From NCBI GenBank assembly GCA_000151295.1, contig GG745359.1, positions 166,617 through 230,616 on the forward strand: a stretch of DNA of 64,000 nt, written 5' to 3'. Below are positions 1 to 11,355 of this stretch, in pieces. The notes under the pieces are model-generated. The model was given only the letters and a program-made list of their open reading frames with translations, ran no database searches and had not been told where the DNA came from. The DNA is from Allomyces macrogynus ATCC 38327. Lineage: Eukaryota; Blastocladiomycota; Blastocladiomycetes; Blastocladiales; Blastocladiaceae. How positions within the stretch are numbered: position 1 is the stretch's first letter; the number at the start of each line of letters is the position of its first letter. Made by a program: the position numbers and the translations under genes.

Positions 1-103
1 GGCAACACTTTGATTTGGCGCTTTGTTTTGCGGCGCCAGCGGCTGTTCGGACCTCCAACCTCGCACGACCACGATCAACGAGCACCACCTCGTCGGGACC
101 ACG

Positions 104-1607
104 ATGAATGCCGAAAATGAAGCGCCGGATCAGAATGCCTCCACGCCAAAGGAGCTGACGATGCGAGAAAAACTCGCTATTTGGCAAGAGCAGCAGCGAT
201 TGAAGAAGGTGTGCACGAGCCAACCAATCGAAGGGGCAGCCTGATGAAAAACTGCTGGAATTGCACACGGAAACAGTAAGATCTCATGCTCTTCGATGTT
301 CTCCACCTTGCAGGGAAAGCGACCGGCCGGCTCGACGACGAGCAAATCCGCAAATGCGCAGCGGCAGCCAATAACCAAGACCAAGTCGAGTGCGGGACTC
401 AAGGGGTCCAGTTTGACCGGAAAGGTGCGCGGTGCTGGTGATCATGGTCAATGCGTGGATTCTCATGATTGATTCGTTTCGACCACGAATGTAGATCTCC
501 AAACGGTCGAAAGCGTCCGCTGCTCGCCCTGCCCTCGCTCCGCTCCACACGAATCCGCCGTCCAAACCCGCATCCCCGCGGGCGCTACCTCCCCTCCCGG
601 TCTCGAAGCCCGCGACCCCATCGAAACTTCCACCCGCGACCCCTCCCCAACACTCTCCACCGGCCCCGCGTCCCTCCAGTCCGCCCCCGCGGTCCCCTCC
701 ACCCTCGACATCTTCACCCGCGCCAAAATCTGTGCCGGTACCTGCACCTACCTCTACGCCGGCTCCCGCCACCCCACCCCAACTCTCCCGCCTCGCCGCG
801 GACCTCGCGGCCACGCAGCACGCGCTCGCCGTGACCCGCGCGGCGCTGGAACGTGCCGATGCCGAACTCGCCGTTGTCCGTGCGCGCGCATTGGTTCTCG
901 AAGCACAAACCGTCGCAGACGCCGAACTGCTCGCACACTTACAAGAGGCGCTCGACGCGACACTTGACGATAACGCGACGCTCCTGTCCCTCGGCGATAT
1001 TGACGGCGAAAATGCCACGGTCGTTGCGCAAGCGGACGCGGAGGTGCAGACTGATACGACCGACCCGGAAGTCGCGGACCTCCACGCGCAACTCGCTGCT
1101 GCGCACCAGGCCCGTGTACTCGTCGAGCGTGACTTGACCCTCCTCCGTGCGGGGAACGCGGTGATGCTTGAGGACGCGAAGCAGCGCGAGGCCGCGCTCG
1201 CGGAAGAGCGGGACGTGGCAGTCGCGGCTGCGACTGACGCGGCGGATGCGCGGTGGCAGGCGTTGTTGGATGATGCGCTCGCGACGATGCAGGGCGAAGT
1301 GCGTGCGGCAGTCGCGGCGGCGGTTGCCAAGACGCAGACGGTCCAGGCCCAGCTGGCCGCGGAAAAGGCGCGTCGTGTACGTGCGGAGCGGCGGGTCGTC
1401 GAGTTGGAGGATGGGATTGGGGTTGGGGTTGGATTGACGAGGAAACGGCGGCGAACTTCGGTGGGTGGGGGTGGAGGGAAGCGGCGGTGGTCGCTGGGCG
1501 TGTCGATTGTGCGGCGGAGCGAGGTGGAGAGTGGAGAGGGCGATGAGGAAGGAACGTTGGCGCCGGACGGTGAAGAGGAGGATGTCATGGCTCGCGCCCT
1601 TGAGTAA
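104..1607 (+). CDS. Coiled-coil protein of unknown function, three exons
   Basis: Exons 104-208, 314-424 and 495-1607 join in phase 0 (donors GTGTGC and GTGCGC; acceptors TTGCAG and ATGTAG) to give 442 residues. The start is the ATG at 104; no better upstream ATG lies in frame with exon 1. Residues 20-35 carry a short charged helix (REKLAIWQEQQRLKK). Residues 36-72 are basic and rich in Ser/Thr/Lys, and about 73-165 are proline-rich. About 168-375 is a long Ala/Leu/Glu/Arg heptad-like coiled coil, followed by a KRKRRR-type nuclear or nucleic-acid-binding cluster and an acidic tail. The layout (short N-terminal helix, disordered basic linker, coiled coil) recalls microtubule- or spindle-associated proteins, but I recognise no family. 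It converges on the glycogen synthase gene with 248 bp between the stop codons. Exon structure is fairly sure; function is unknown. Confidence 0.7.
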
Positions 1608-1855
1608 TTGTCGCGGATCATAGTTTTGGTTGATTGCCGTGTGGTCATTGCAAAAAATATACCCGTCCTAGTGTCGAACTGTGTTCGTCTCCTCACGCAT
1701 CTTTTCGTATGCTCAACGACCAGGTTGCATCGGTGCTTGCAAAAAAGTCCATGTAAATTGTCACAACCACAAAACAAGCTATGGCATCGCTCACCCACCC
1801 TCCCTTCCGCCCGTTCGCCACGATCCTCGCGCACTTACCCGCAAGCGCGCACGCA

Positions 1856-4143
1856 TCAATGGCCTCCATGCTCATCGTCATCCTCATCATCATCATCATC
1901 ATGCCCGACACCGAGCTCATCGAGCTTATCCAGGATATGGTCCCCGAGATCATCGTCCCCCATCAGATGCGCGTGCTTGAGCCTCGGCGAATTGGGCGTC
2001 GACCTCGGTTTCGGCACCTGCTGCCCGGACGGCGCAATGGGCGAGTCCTGCGGCGCGTATACGTCGCGGTAACCTTTCCCGCCATCCTGCGGCGACGGCG
2101 TGAGCGACTCGCGCGCAGACCGTTCCGCAAACGACGCCGGGTACCGGCGCTTGAGCGCGAGATGCCGCGCCTTGACGTACTCGAGCCCCATGCGCTTCCA
2201 GTCCAAGATCTCCGCGAGCCGCTCGGTGCGGTTGCGCAAGTTGATGCGCTGCCGGCGTGACTTGGCGGCAAACTGTGCCATTTGGTCGACTAATTGATTG
2301 ACCGATTCTTCGACCGACTTCATGCGGCGGTCGACAATGTAAATCCCGTAGTCGGCAGGCGTCTCGATCATTTCCTCCATGTAGCACCCAAAGCCCGACA
2401 AGTTGGTCGTGACCGACGGCACGCCCATGACCGTGCACTCGGCAGGCGTGTAACCCCACGGCTCGTAGTACGACGGGAACACGCCGAGATGGCACCCGCG
2501 GACAAACTCTTCGTACTCGAGCCCAAACAACGGGTTGCTCGCGTTGAGGAATTCCGGGTGGTAGACGACTTTTACGCGGTCGTGCCGGTTGTTGAACAGG
2601 TGCAGCCGGCGAATCGCAGAGAGGACCGGGTCCTTCCCGTCGTCCACCATATTGTGCGTGACGACTGGCGGCAGCTCGTCGCGTCGCTGCGCGTAGATGC
2701 GCCGCTTGAGCGTGACGAGGTCCTCGGGCGAGAGGAGCGTCGCCGGGTCGGGCAGATCGCCGCGCACAGCCGCCTCGAAAATGCGCTTGCCGAGCTCCTT
2801 TTGAATGTCGGCCACCGTGTCCTTAAGCTGCTTGACGACCGCGTGGCCCTTGAGCGTCTCGACCGTGAACGACTGCGTCGCCGCGGGCAAGATCACAAAC
2901 GCGACGACGGTCGTCTTGGACCCGGCTTGCTTGAGACGGTGGTTGAGCCGCCCGAGCGACTCGAGGAACATGTCGACGCCTATGTTAGAAAAGTGCGGAA
3001 ATGATCAGCCGAAGTGCCCACAGGAAAGGAAAACTGGGTGAAGAGTGTTGCCACACAACGCGTACCCTTGTTCCTAAACTCGAACCGGCCCGCCGTAAAG
3101 AAATAGAGCGTCTTGTCGAGATCAAAGTCGAAATGCCCGTAGAAATGCCCGCGCACAAAGTCGTGAATCTTTTCCTTGGCCATGGCATGCAGGTTCTGGA
3201 ACTCGTGCACGGCGGCAAACTTGATCACGTTCAGCCCATTCGGCAAGACGCCGTCGGGCTTGCGCTTGAGCAAGTGCTCAGCCTCGTAGGCCGTAATGTG
3301 CGAGACGGTCGTGAACACGTCGGCCGAGTGCGCGGCGCCGCGCTCAATGCAGTACCGGTGATAAATCCCGCGCGTGCCAGCCTCGGCGTCGACATCAAAC
3401 CGCTGCAAGTGGTTGTAGAAATCGACCGATCCAGCACACAGGTACCGCCCCAGCAATGTCGCGTGCGTCGTGAAGACCGTGGCGACATCGAACCCGCGGT
3501 GTTTGATCAGCGGCAACGCGACCCCGGCCTGCCACTCGTGAAAGTGCGCAATCACAGCGTCGTGCCGGTTCCGGTGCAGGAACTCACCGAGCAGCCACGC
3601 CGTCGCGTACCCGAGCAGGATCGCGTCGTTGGTTTCGGTGTCGTTGGGCGGTGCGGGCACGCCGTGCGTGTGGTAGAGATCGCCGCGCCATTCGTCGAGC
3701 CGCGACGCGAGCGACCCGAGATCAAACAAGATGACCGACGGCGCGCCCTCGATCAGCCATTTCCCAAAGACGGTGCGCACGCCGTGCGAGTGAATTGCGT
3801 CGAGCGAGTCCTTGAGCGCCGGGCTCACGAGCGCCGCGTCGCCCGGCTCGACTTCGAGCGGGGCCGTGCGCGGGTTGAGCGGACCGACCAGTATGTACCG
3901 CGACCCGTACTCGGCGGCGGTCACAAGCGCCTTGGTGCGGATCACCGTGTAGATGCCGCCAACTAGAGAACGTTTGCAAGGGCGCACGTCGCGTCAGTAT
4001 CTGTGCTCCCCGATCGCGCTCCCGCTCGCTTCTCGAGGAGCAAGGCGAGCGCGCTTCGGATCGCAAGGACAGAACGTCGTACCCTTATTGGCCACTTCCC
4101 AGGCCGACTCGAAGAGCCACGGCGATCGGATCGAGCGCGGCAT
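1856..4143 (-). CDS. GSY1: Glycogen synthase (UDP-glucose-dependent, fungal/animal GT3 type)
   Basis: Exons on the minus strand are 4143-4083, 3962-3066 and 2979-1856 (donors GTACGA and GTACGC), giving 693 residues; yeast Gsy proteins are about 705. The enzyme extends alpha-1,4-glucan chains from UDP-glucose in the cytosol. Exon 1 supplies [11 protein letters not shown] and joins VGGIYTVI of exon 2, the expected N-terminal nucleotide-binding motif. The second junction reconstructs [16 protein letters not shown]. The C-terminal half has [11 protein letters not shown] and the arginine cluster [15 protein letters not shown] (about residues 560-575), the glucose-6-phosphate activation site in this family. 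The C-terminus ends in a Ser-rich region and a run of Asp/Glu encoded by a CAT/TCA repeat. The start at 4143 leaves eight residues before the conserved LFE block, as usual. Phosphorylation control in the Ser-rich tail is likely from the family, not shown here. Confidence 0.96.
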
Positions 4144-5160
4144 GGTGTTGGCGCGCCACTATTGCGTTATTGGCGCGGATTGCTGTCCAAGGGGCTGATC
4201 TTGGAGCGCAAAGGGCAGGTCGATACGCGGCTTGTTGAGTACCAGAGCAGCAGTGACAGCTGAGCGGAGAGCGTCGTGTCGTGGAGCGCCGGTGAGCGAG
4301 GAGGGAGGCTCGTGAGCGTGAGCGTGGCAGGGAGCGGTTGAGATGGGGAAGAGGAAGCGCCGCGGGAACGGCGACGCGTCACGGTCGAGAGCGCACGCGG
4401 TGGGGTGCGGGGGTGGGGTCGGTCGGCCGCCGCCGCGCTGGCGGGCAATCCCGCGCTGGCCACAGCACACGCAAGCACGCCAATCGCGCGCGATGGTGCC
4501 CAACTCAATCGTGGGCTGCCATACCGTCAAGCGCGTTTGCGTGGTCGTTGTCGTGATGGTCAAAGCAGGGAGCAGACGCGCGGTTCCCACGGTGTGCGTG
4601 CGTGGGGCCAGCAGGGCCAGCGGCACACCAGCCTTACATCTCGCCCACATCGCGCACAACGTCGTTTGCACGGCTCGTGCGACATCGGGATTGGCAGCTG
4701 CAAGACTCACGACTTGTTGCAAGTTGACCGATGAGAGAGGAAGACGCGCCACTTGTGCCGTCAGTGTCTGGAACGGGGATGGAAAATCGGACTGGCGGGC
4801 CGTTGGGACCAAGCCGATCCATGCTTGCACAACTTCCGTCACGTGACCATGTCGCTCCTTTCTGAGCAGACCGTCCGAACAGTACACATCAGTTCAGGCC
4901 CAAAATCCAGGGGTGCCTGGATTCCAAAATACAGTGGCGTGCAGTCCTTAGCGAACTGCCAGGCTTGTGTTCCTCTCATTGCGTTGGGGTTTGTTCGTGT
5001 CATTTGTCTTGTCCATTAATACAAAGCAGCTGCGCCCATTGCAGTCTGCAGCCGCCTTCCATGTTGAGATGTTAAGTTGGGAGGGGCCAGCACGTGTCAA
5101 GCCGCCAAAATGTCCTTGCAAATACCCTTGCAGCACTGGTTTTTGCTCACCAGCATATGC
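4144..5160. other. Intergenic, glycogen synthase upstream region
   Basis: GC-rich to about 4,850, then falling in GC. A 242-codon minus-strand ORF lies at 4159-4887, but its stop is only 16 bp upstream of the glycogen synthase ATG and it matches nothing I know, so I treat this as promoter and leader DNA. No TATA box or RNA gene was seen. Confidence 0.5.
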
Positions 5161-7000
5161 AACTGCCTTCAAAACAGCCTCTAGAACCATGCTTACTTTT
5201 CTATAATGTGAACAACCACCAGTGCATTCACATTTGCTGGATGAACTGTGTGCCAAACACAGTCAGTTGATCAGCTTGTGTCTCATTCATTACCAAAGCA
5301 CCTGCTCCAGCCTGGATCTCACTGACAATCCATTCCTGCACGCCCATTTGGTCAACCATTCCTTCATTTCTCACACACTTCATGCTGTGCACACCCAGCC
5401 TCTGACTGGATGATGCCCTCCTGCACATGTGCAGTGAGCCACTCAGAGTCTGGCAGCTGAGTAAATGATGAGGTTTGCAATGCTTCCTCTCATCTGAGCC
5501 TCTGGATTTTGTTTTTCTGAGGCAGGCCATTGCAGCTTCATGCTTGTACACATGCCATATTGTCTCACTGCCATAGTGAGGTGTGTCCCACAGTGAATCA
5601 TTGCTCCTCCAACTGATGTGTCTGATGAGAGGCACATTGCAGTTGGGCTACTGGCTGTTGGCATGTTGTTGTAAAAGCAAATGCTCATGGTGGAGGCAGT
5701 CCCAAAGCTTGTGGTGGAGGTGGCAAGGCCTCCACTTGCTGTCATCATTGAGGGGAGACAAGGTCGTTGTAAGAAATTGATAAAAACTGGCTTGGGCCTG
5801 CTAGTTTCTAGTCCCACAATGCTTGACTCAGTGCGCCAGACCACTGCCAACATGCAAGTGACCCCCTAATCTCCACACCAACCTCCACTCTGCAGGCGTG
5901 AGCACGTCACTTGCTGACATGGCTCCTTTGCTAGCAGCACAGCACCTCATGCTCAAAGGTGCCCTTGGAGCACCAGCCAACTGCTCCAGACATGCCTTGC
6001 AAAGACCTGGGCTCAACCTTAACATTCTGGCTGACATCCAGGAGCACTTCTGCAGTGCAATTGAAGAGGCGACTGCACCCCTTTGCAAACATGATGTGCA
6101 GCTTTCTGTGTGTGTGGACTGCATCAAAATGGCTCTGAACTCTTTCCAGCACGAGAACTTGGTCTTGGCTGTTCTCTACCAGCACCTTCAATGCCAGTAC
6201 AAGCAAATGGAGTGCAAGGCCAACTGTTTTCAGCATCAAGTGGGTCTGCTCATGGCCCTCTGTGAGTCAAATGCGCTTATCCAGCAATGCCAGCAGCTGC
6301 TCCTGCTGTAACCACTCCTTGGCAACTGAGGACAGCAGCCATGAGGGCAGCAATGGGGACGTGATGGTTGGGATTGAGCCTGCTGTGGTTGCAGGCAGCA
6401 CCAAAACTGATGCCAAGATGCGGAATTGCAACACAGAGCTTGAGGTGGGATATTCTCAGTTGTACATTTTGTCCTCTACATTCCACTGTCCTCACTCATC
6501 ACCCTTGTTGACCCAGAAACTTGTGTGCACCAAGTTGTGGGCCATGTTTGAGGCTGGACCACATTTGCCATCTGGGCAAACCTTCACCTCAACCAGGGTG
6601 GTGCTGAGCAGTCAAACATTGTCAACTACTTTCTCCCAATGGTCATGGTGCATGTGTGGCAGCATTTTGGAGTGACTGGCACACAGACCATTGGGAATGC
6701 AGTACATCAATTGATTCCATGGATAAGTGATCTGGATTCTTCAACTGATCACACAAGTCATTTGTTTTTTGCACTGATTTGGCTCATTGGATGATGGAAA
6801 TGGGCAGTACCACGTCTGGACCAAGGTGTGTGTGCTTATGCACCAACATGTGAGGTGAGTCATCTTTACTCAGATGTGCATGTGCTGGCTGGGAATAACA
6901 TGAACAAGTAGTGGCTTTGCCAGGTGTTGAGCATGCAATGTGTGCCCCAAGTCGACATCTTCCAGCGCCCCAAAACTGCTGTACTTACAAGCAGTAGTTG
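5160..7000. other. CpG-depleted island, probable decayed mobile DNA
   Basis: Base style changes abruptly from GC-rich, CpG-rich DNA to about 50% GC with almost no CpG and many TG/CA steps; I count roughly a dozen CpG between 5,160 and 6,860. Broken ORFs run on both strands (minus 5228-5635 and 5443-5853; plus 5898-6311, 137 codons, helical and Gln/Leu/Cys-rich). Their codon use is unlike that of the neighbouring genes. No transposase motif is recognisable and no terminal repeats were found. Interpretation as methylated, deaminated transposon debris is inference. Confidence 0.45.
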
Positions 7001-7636
7001 TGTGCCAGCAGTGCAGATATCACAATTAGCAGGATCCCCCCTCTCCCCCCCCACATCACATTGCCTGCTGTAATAAAGATCCGTCCACTGCATTGCAATG
7101 GCGCGCTGTCAGGGACTAATCAATGCCATCAGGACAGCAATGTTGCGTTTTATTGCGATTTTTATTGTTCCACCTCACTGGCAAAAACGGTCGCCCATGA
7201 TTCTCCATCATTTGCTGGTGAATGACAGATATGCTGGTGCAACGCCACTTGGAATGAAAGGTACCGCGTGGCTCGTGGCATCGCATCGATGGGCTAACAC
7301 CATAGATGATTGAAATCGAACACAAGTCTCGGCCAGAAATGCTTGAATGTTTCTCAGCCTCGCTCTTGTTTCACCAGACCTGCTCGACGCAAGTACATGG
7401 ATTCGATTGACGTGGACGCAAAACCTGGAACCAAGAGCATCACCCGACTTGCGGTCACCTTGTTGCACTATATTGTTTGCCAATCACAGTCTTACGGCCC
7501 CGCTGCACGTTCACGACTTGCTGCATCAAGTGTATCGTCATACGCAACTTGCGTCTTGACCAGCTCGGCCACCGAAAGCTAGCGCCCGACGTCTGCACCC
7601 CTGACATCCACCCACCACCTGCCAACTTGACCGGCC
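7001..7636. other. Intergenic, upstream of the C2-domain gene
   Basis: Transition from the CpG-poor island back to GC-rich DNA at about 7,500. There is a short C-rich stretch at 7036-7052. No gene or promoter element could be called. Confidence 0.4.
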
Positions 7637-8736
7637 ATGACCTCCTACGCCGGCGCGCCACCGATCCTCGGCACGCTACACGTGCGCCTCGGTCCGTCCC
7701 CTCGCACGCTCCAGCCGCGCCGCTCGCTTCTCCACCGGCTGACGACCCCGCTGTCACCAGAACGCGCGCGCGACCTCCGCTCCGTCGTGGTCCCGGGACT
7801 CAAAATGAACCCGTACGCCGTGGCCGCGCCGTCCGGCAGCGGCGATCGCAAGCGTACGCGGGCACTGCAGGGTGCTCACACGTACGCGCAGTGGGACGCT
7901 GACGAGGCCGACTGCCACTTGACGTTTTCGATCACGGCCGTGACACGCACGAAATTGGTGGTCGAGGTCGTGCACGACCGGTTGATGGGCGAGGACAAGG
8001 TGATTGGCGCGGCCGAGGTCCCTTTTGCGCACGTCTTGCGCCCGGGCGCGCAGAAGGTGCACGACTGGTTCCAGTTGCTGTATACGAGCAAGAAGGGCAC
8101 GCACGCGGCGGGCGGGATGTTGGTCAAGGCGGGAGAAGTGCGGGTGCAGATCTGGTTCGAGCCGGTACGTCTTCGTTTGTAGTGTCCTGTCTGTTGTACT
8201 CGCTGATCGTGATTGTGCTCGACTCTGAACAGGCAAATTCGGCACCGATCCATACCGCCCCACCACCTCCCGTCGCCGTCGCCGCGGCGTACCCGGCCCA
8301 CGTCCCCGCCGCGGCGTACCCGACACACGCTACCGTCGCGACGCACCCGACGCACGCTACCGTCGCGCCGGCCGTCACCGGGTACCCCATGATGGCACAA
8401 CCCACGCCGTACTACTTCTACCCCACCCCCGTTCCCGGGCACGGCGCTCCCGCGCCAGGCTACCCACCGACGCCCGGACACCCACCGGTGCCGGCCGGGT
8501 ACCCGCCCACTGCGGGATACGCGCCGCCCAACCCCTACCCACCCCCGACCGCGTCCGCTCTTTACCCCGCGGGCGCCCCACCATTCGCGATGATGCCCGT
8601 CGCCATGGGACCCGCACCACCACCCGCGCCCGTGGGTCCGTGGGTCCTTCCTCCAATGCCGGCGGGAAGCGTGCCGGTTGGCGCGTTCTGGTTACCGCCC
8701 GGTGGACCGATTTCGGGTCGGCCGCGGGAGCCGTAG
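7637..8736 (+). CDS. C2-domain protein with proline/tyrosine-rich tail
   Basis: Exons 7637-7691, 7761-8164 and 8233-8736 (donors GTCCGT and GTACGT) give 320 residues. Removing the first intron joins GTLHVRL to ERARDLRSVVVPG, restoring the first strand and loop of a C2 domain. Residues about 8-145 form the domain (later strands LVVEVVHDRL and GEVRVQIWFEP); several calcium-site Asp positions look absent, so calcium binding is doubtful. The tail (about 150-320) is a low-complexity Pro/Gly/Ala/Tyr region with repeated AYP and GYPP units, typical of SH3 or WW ligands. A C2 domain with a PxxP tail is the layout of fungal cytokinesis proteins such as fission-yeast Fic1; that parallel is architectural only. 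Intron 1 is 69 nt, a multiple of three with no in-frame stop, so unspliced mRNA would still read through. Confidence 0.78.
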
Positions 8737-8853
8737 CTGGTCGTCGGTCGATGGGTGAGTTGGCTGATCTGTCGTTAGTTGTTTGGGGATTGAAACCGTT
8801 CGTTTTATTAGACGACGCATCGAAGCGTGTTCTCATTTTTCTTCCCATTGGAA

Positions 8854-8880
8854 ATTGGGTCGATTGGGTCGATTGGGTCG
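8854..8880. repeat. Three tandem copies of a 9-bp unit
   Basis: The unit ATTGGGTCG occurs three times without change and runs directly into a G tract. It lies 118 bp after the C2-domain stop codon, probably in its 3' untranslated region. Confidence 0.9.
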
Positions 8881-8882
8881 AT

Positions 8883-8894
8883 GGGGGGGGGGGG
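8883..8894. repeat. Poly(G) tract, 12 nt
   Basis: Uninterrupted G run next to the 9-bp tandem repeat. One of four long G/C homopolymers in the window, all outside coding sequence. Confidence 0.9.
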
Positions 8895-9459
8895 TTGCGA
8901 GCTACTCCGAATACACAGCGCGGTACCATTTTAGGGAGAGGGTCGAACATAAAAATAAAGATACAATGGCGCGCAGAGGCGGCGCGCGACGGCACGCTGC
9001 GGCAGCCGGGAAAATGAAACGTTCAAAAGAAACATCAGCGGAAATGACACAACAGAAACCGAATCACACGAGAACGAAACAAGAATGCGGTGTCCTGTGG
9101 CATTGCGAGCCAGGACGAGCGGCGCAGCAAAGCAGCAAAGAAAGGCAACAACCAAAAGGGCATGGGGGAGCAAAATTGGGTGGGGCCCGCCACCGCCACC
9201 GATGGTTGCAAGACGGCAAGGGACGCAGTGGGCGGTGGCGGGGGTACGGTCGGCGTGAGAGCGCGCACGACGAGGAGGGGCGGTACGGGCCCGCGCGCGA
9301 GGGGGTTGGTGAAAGTATGAACAGAGGCGCGGGGGCTCACGACCGTTGGTGTGGACGGGCGCCTAGACGGCGCGGTGCAGTTCGGCGAGCGACAATGGCG
9401 GCGTGCTATCAACGCCGAAGGTGGTCAGATTCGGCCGACCAGCTGCGAATACAGCTGAA

Positions 9460-10096
9460 TTAAACGTACCCCGGGATCCGATGCCGCAAGACATCCAAGT
9501 CGCGCTCGGTCCGCGCCATGCGCTCATCGGCATCGTCATCCACCGACTCGGTCGCCGTCGACGCATCGTCCATGGCGTGGTCCTCGGCCGCGGGCGCAAC
9601 GGCAACGGCCGGCGCCAAACCGACCCCACCGTCGTCGAGCCGCAGGGCGGCGAGATCGTCGCGCAGCCTCACGTCAGGCGCGAGCGTTGACAGGCACGGC
9701 ACGGGCGGTGCGTCCCATGCGCAGTGGTAACTAAATGGAATTCGTGCAAGATTCCTGCAATCAGCAACCCAAGCATTTGGAAACCGGCAGGGACTTCCTG
9801 AACACGTACAAGGGAGAATCCCGCGACTCGACCGACGCCCCCACGGCCGACCGCGACCGGCCGCTGCCGTACCGCGTCGCGGTCCGTCCGCGCGGCGGGT
9901 CATGATCAAAACTGCCGCCAAGGAGAGCGCCGACACCCGTCGGCGCGTAGACGTGGCCGCGGGACCGGGACCGGCTCCGTGGGCGGCCCGAGGTCGGCGA
10001 CGACGGCGTGCGTTGTTGCAAATGGTGCAGGAGATGCCGCGGGGTACGGCCAGAGGCGGCGGCGGCGGCGAGCTCCTTGACAGAGGGTTCGCGCAT
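9460..10096 (-). CDS. Small hypothetical protein, Arg/Ser-rich N-terminus
   Basis: Minus-strand exons 10096-9810 and 9730-9460 (donor GTACGT, acceptor TTTAG) give 185 residues. I chose the ATG at 10096 (MREPSVKELAAAAASG) because the coding-like sequence begins there; an in-frame ATG at 10171 would add 25 residues. Residues 1-95 are rich in Arg, Ser and Pro and look disordered, with RS dipeptides. The second half has DVRLRDDLAALRLDDGG, an Ala/Pro/Val segment, an acidic DDDADE stretch and a helical end. No family recognised. The alternative is that this is noncoding, since GC-rich DNA here makes many shadow ORFs; the good splice junction argues for a real gene. Confidence 0.45.
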
Positions 10097-11355
10097 GCGC
10101 GAGCCGTGCGATGAAAGGCTACGGCCGCGTTGCTGGTGGAGCGCGGCTAGGCGCGGGGAACACGGGAGCATCGTGGTGGGGGGTCAGGTCCACGCGGGGC
10201 GGGGCGGGGTGCGAGGGGGAGGGAGCGTGCGGGCCAGAAGGGACGCGCTAGTGCGGGGGAAGGAATGGAGAGAAGAGAATGGACACGTACCGCGGCCGCG
10301 AACGGGGCTCCGCGAAGTCATGGCGCGCGATCCAGGCACAGGGAGAGGTGCGAACGGGCGGACGGAGAACGGGCGCGCTCGCTTGGTACGTGCGCGGATG
10401 CGGGGGTCGGCCGGTGTCGACGTGGCAGGGGGATGCGCGGCGCTGATGCGTGGCAAGCGGTCAAGCGGGCGCGGTGCCGCGCAAGCGTGAGGTGGTGGTT
10501 GATGCAGAAAGGTGGCCGTGAGCGGTGCCGCCACGGGGTCGGTTTGTGCAGGAGTTCGTGCACACGCGTGCGCGGCTCTTGATCGCAATTTCGGCCGCTC
10601 GGCTCAGCGACAACCGAGATACTTGCCGCCGCGGCTCGTGCTTGCGGAAGGACGCTTGCTGCTGGGAGCTGTTACTGCTTGGTACGGCCGTCGATGCTAC
10701 GCGCTCTATCGACGTCGTGCACGAAGCGGTGATGGGACGTTGATGCTGTTTCCTCTGCTTTCGCTGCTGCTGCTGCTGCTGCAGGTGGTGCTGCAGGTCC
10801 GTAAAGAGGCGCGGCTCGGGCTGGCAGCGAGCGGGCAGAAGGTGCCGATGGTTGTTCTGTAGGCTTGTCGCGCGAGGAGATGGGGGGTTGAGCGCAGCGA
10901 CGTGGCCGTGGGCCGAGTGGGTTGAAGAAGGGAACGGCCACGACATCCACGCGGGGTGGCGCAAACGGCCGTCGGTTCAAAATTTGCCTGGTGACCGTCG
11001 TGTGGCTTTGGCCGCGTGCCTGGGGCCAGGGCTTGCCTCTGTCCACAGCTCGAAACGATCAGGTTTTCGCTCTTGGCCCTGCACCTCGCTGCACGATGCA
11101 CGACCAGAACGCGCGAGACGCGACGGGGACGCGCATGCGATGGCGTTGGACAACATGCCGGCTCGCGGCGCCTGCCGGAGAGGAAGGGCCCGTGCGTGAC
11201 CCGCGGATGGCCAAGGGAGCAGCATAGCGACCGGCATGCGCACGGCCGACACGTCGACGGAAATGAAAAAATGCATCGCATTTCATTACGTCTGGGGCCA
11301 GCGCGTACACGTACGGCCCCCGGCCTACGGGCCGAGCCGATCAATCGACACATCT
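10097..11355. other. Intergenic, no gene recognised
   Basis: GC-rich, with overlapping ORFs on both strands that resemble nothing and a CTG/CAG microsatellite near 10,765-10,785. Additional 5' exons of the 9460-10096 gene could lie here but I could not support any. Confidence 0.4.

Larger units (their letters stand above)
8737..9459. other. Intergenic between convergent genes
   Basis: Contains three 9-bp tandem copies, a G12 tract and GC-rich sequence with only shadow ORFs. No gene seen. Confidence 0.5.

Noticed and set aside
284..1834. 516-codon minus-strand ORF opposite the coiled-coil gene
   Set aside because: Ala/Ser/Arg low-complexity antisense of a coiled coil. The plus strand has three exons with good junctions and a sensible domain order.
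1885..1906. CAT/TCA microsatellite as an independent repeat
   Set aside because: It encodes the acidic tail of glycogen synthase on the minus strand, a normal feature of the family.
2294..3966. Plus-strand ORFs of 236 and 321 codons over glycogen synthase
   Set aside because: Antisense shadows; the minus strand carries the full enzyme.
4159..4887. 242-codon minus-strand ORF upstream of glycogen synthase
   Set aside because: Stop codon 16 bp before the glycogen synthase ATG leaves no room for a separate transcript end, and the sequence matches nothing. A leader is more likely, though a spliced upstream exon cannot be excluded.
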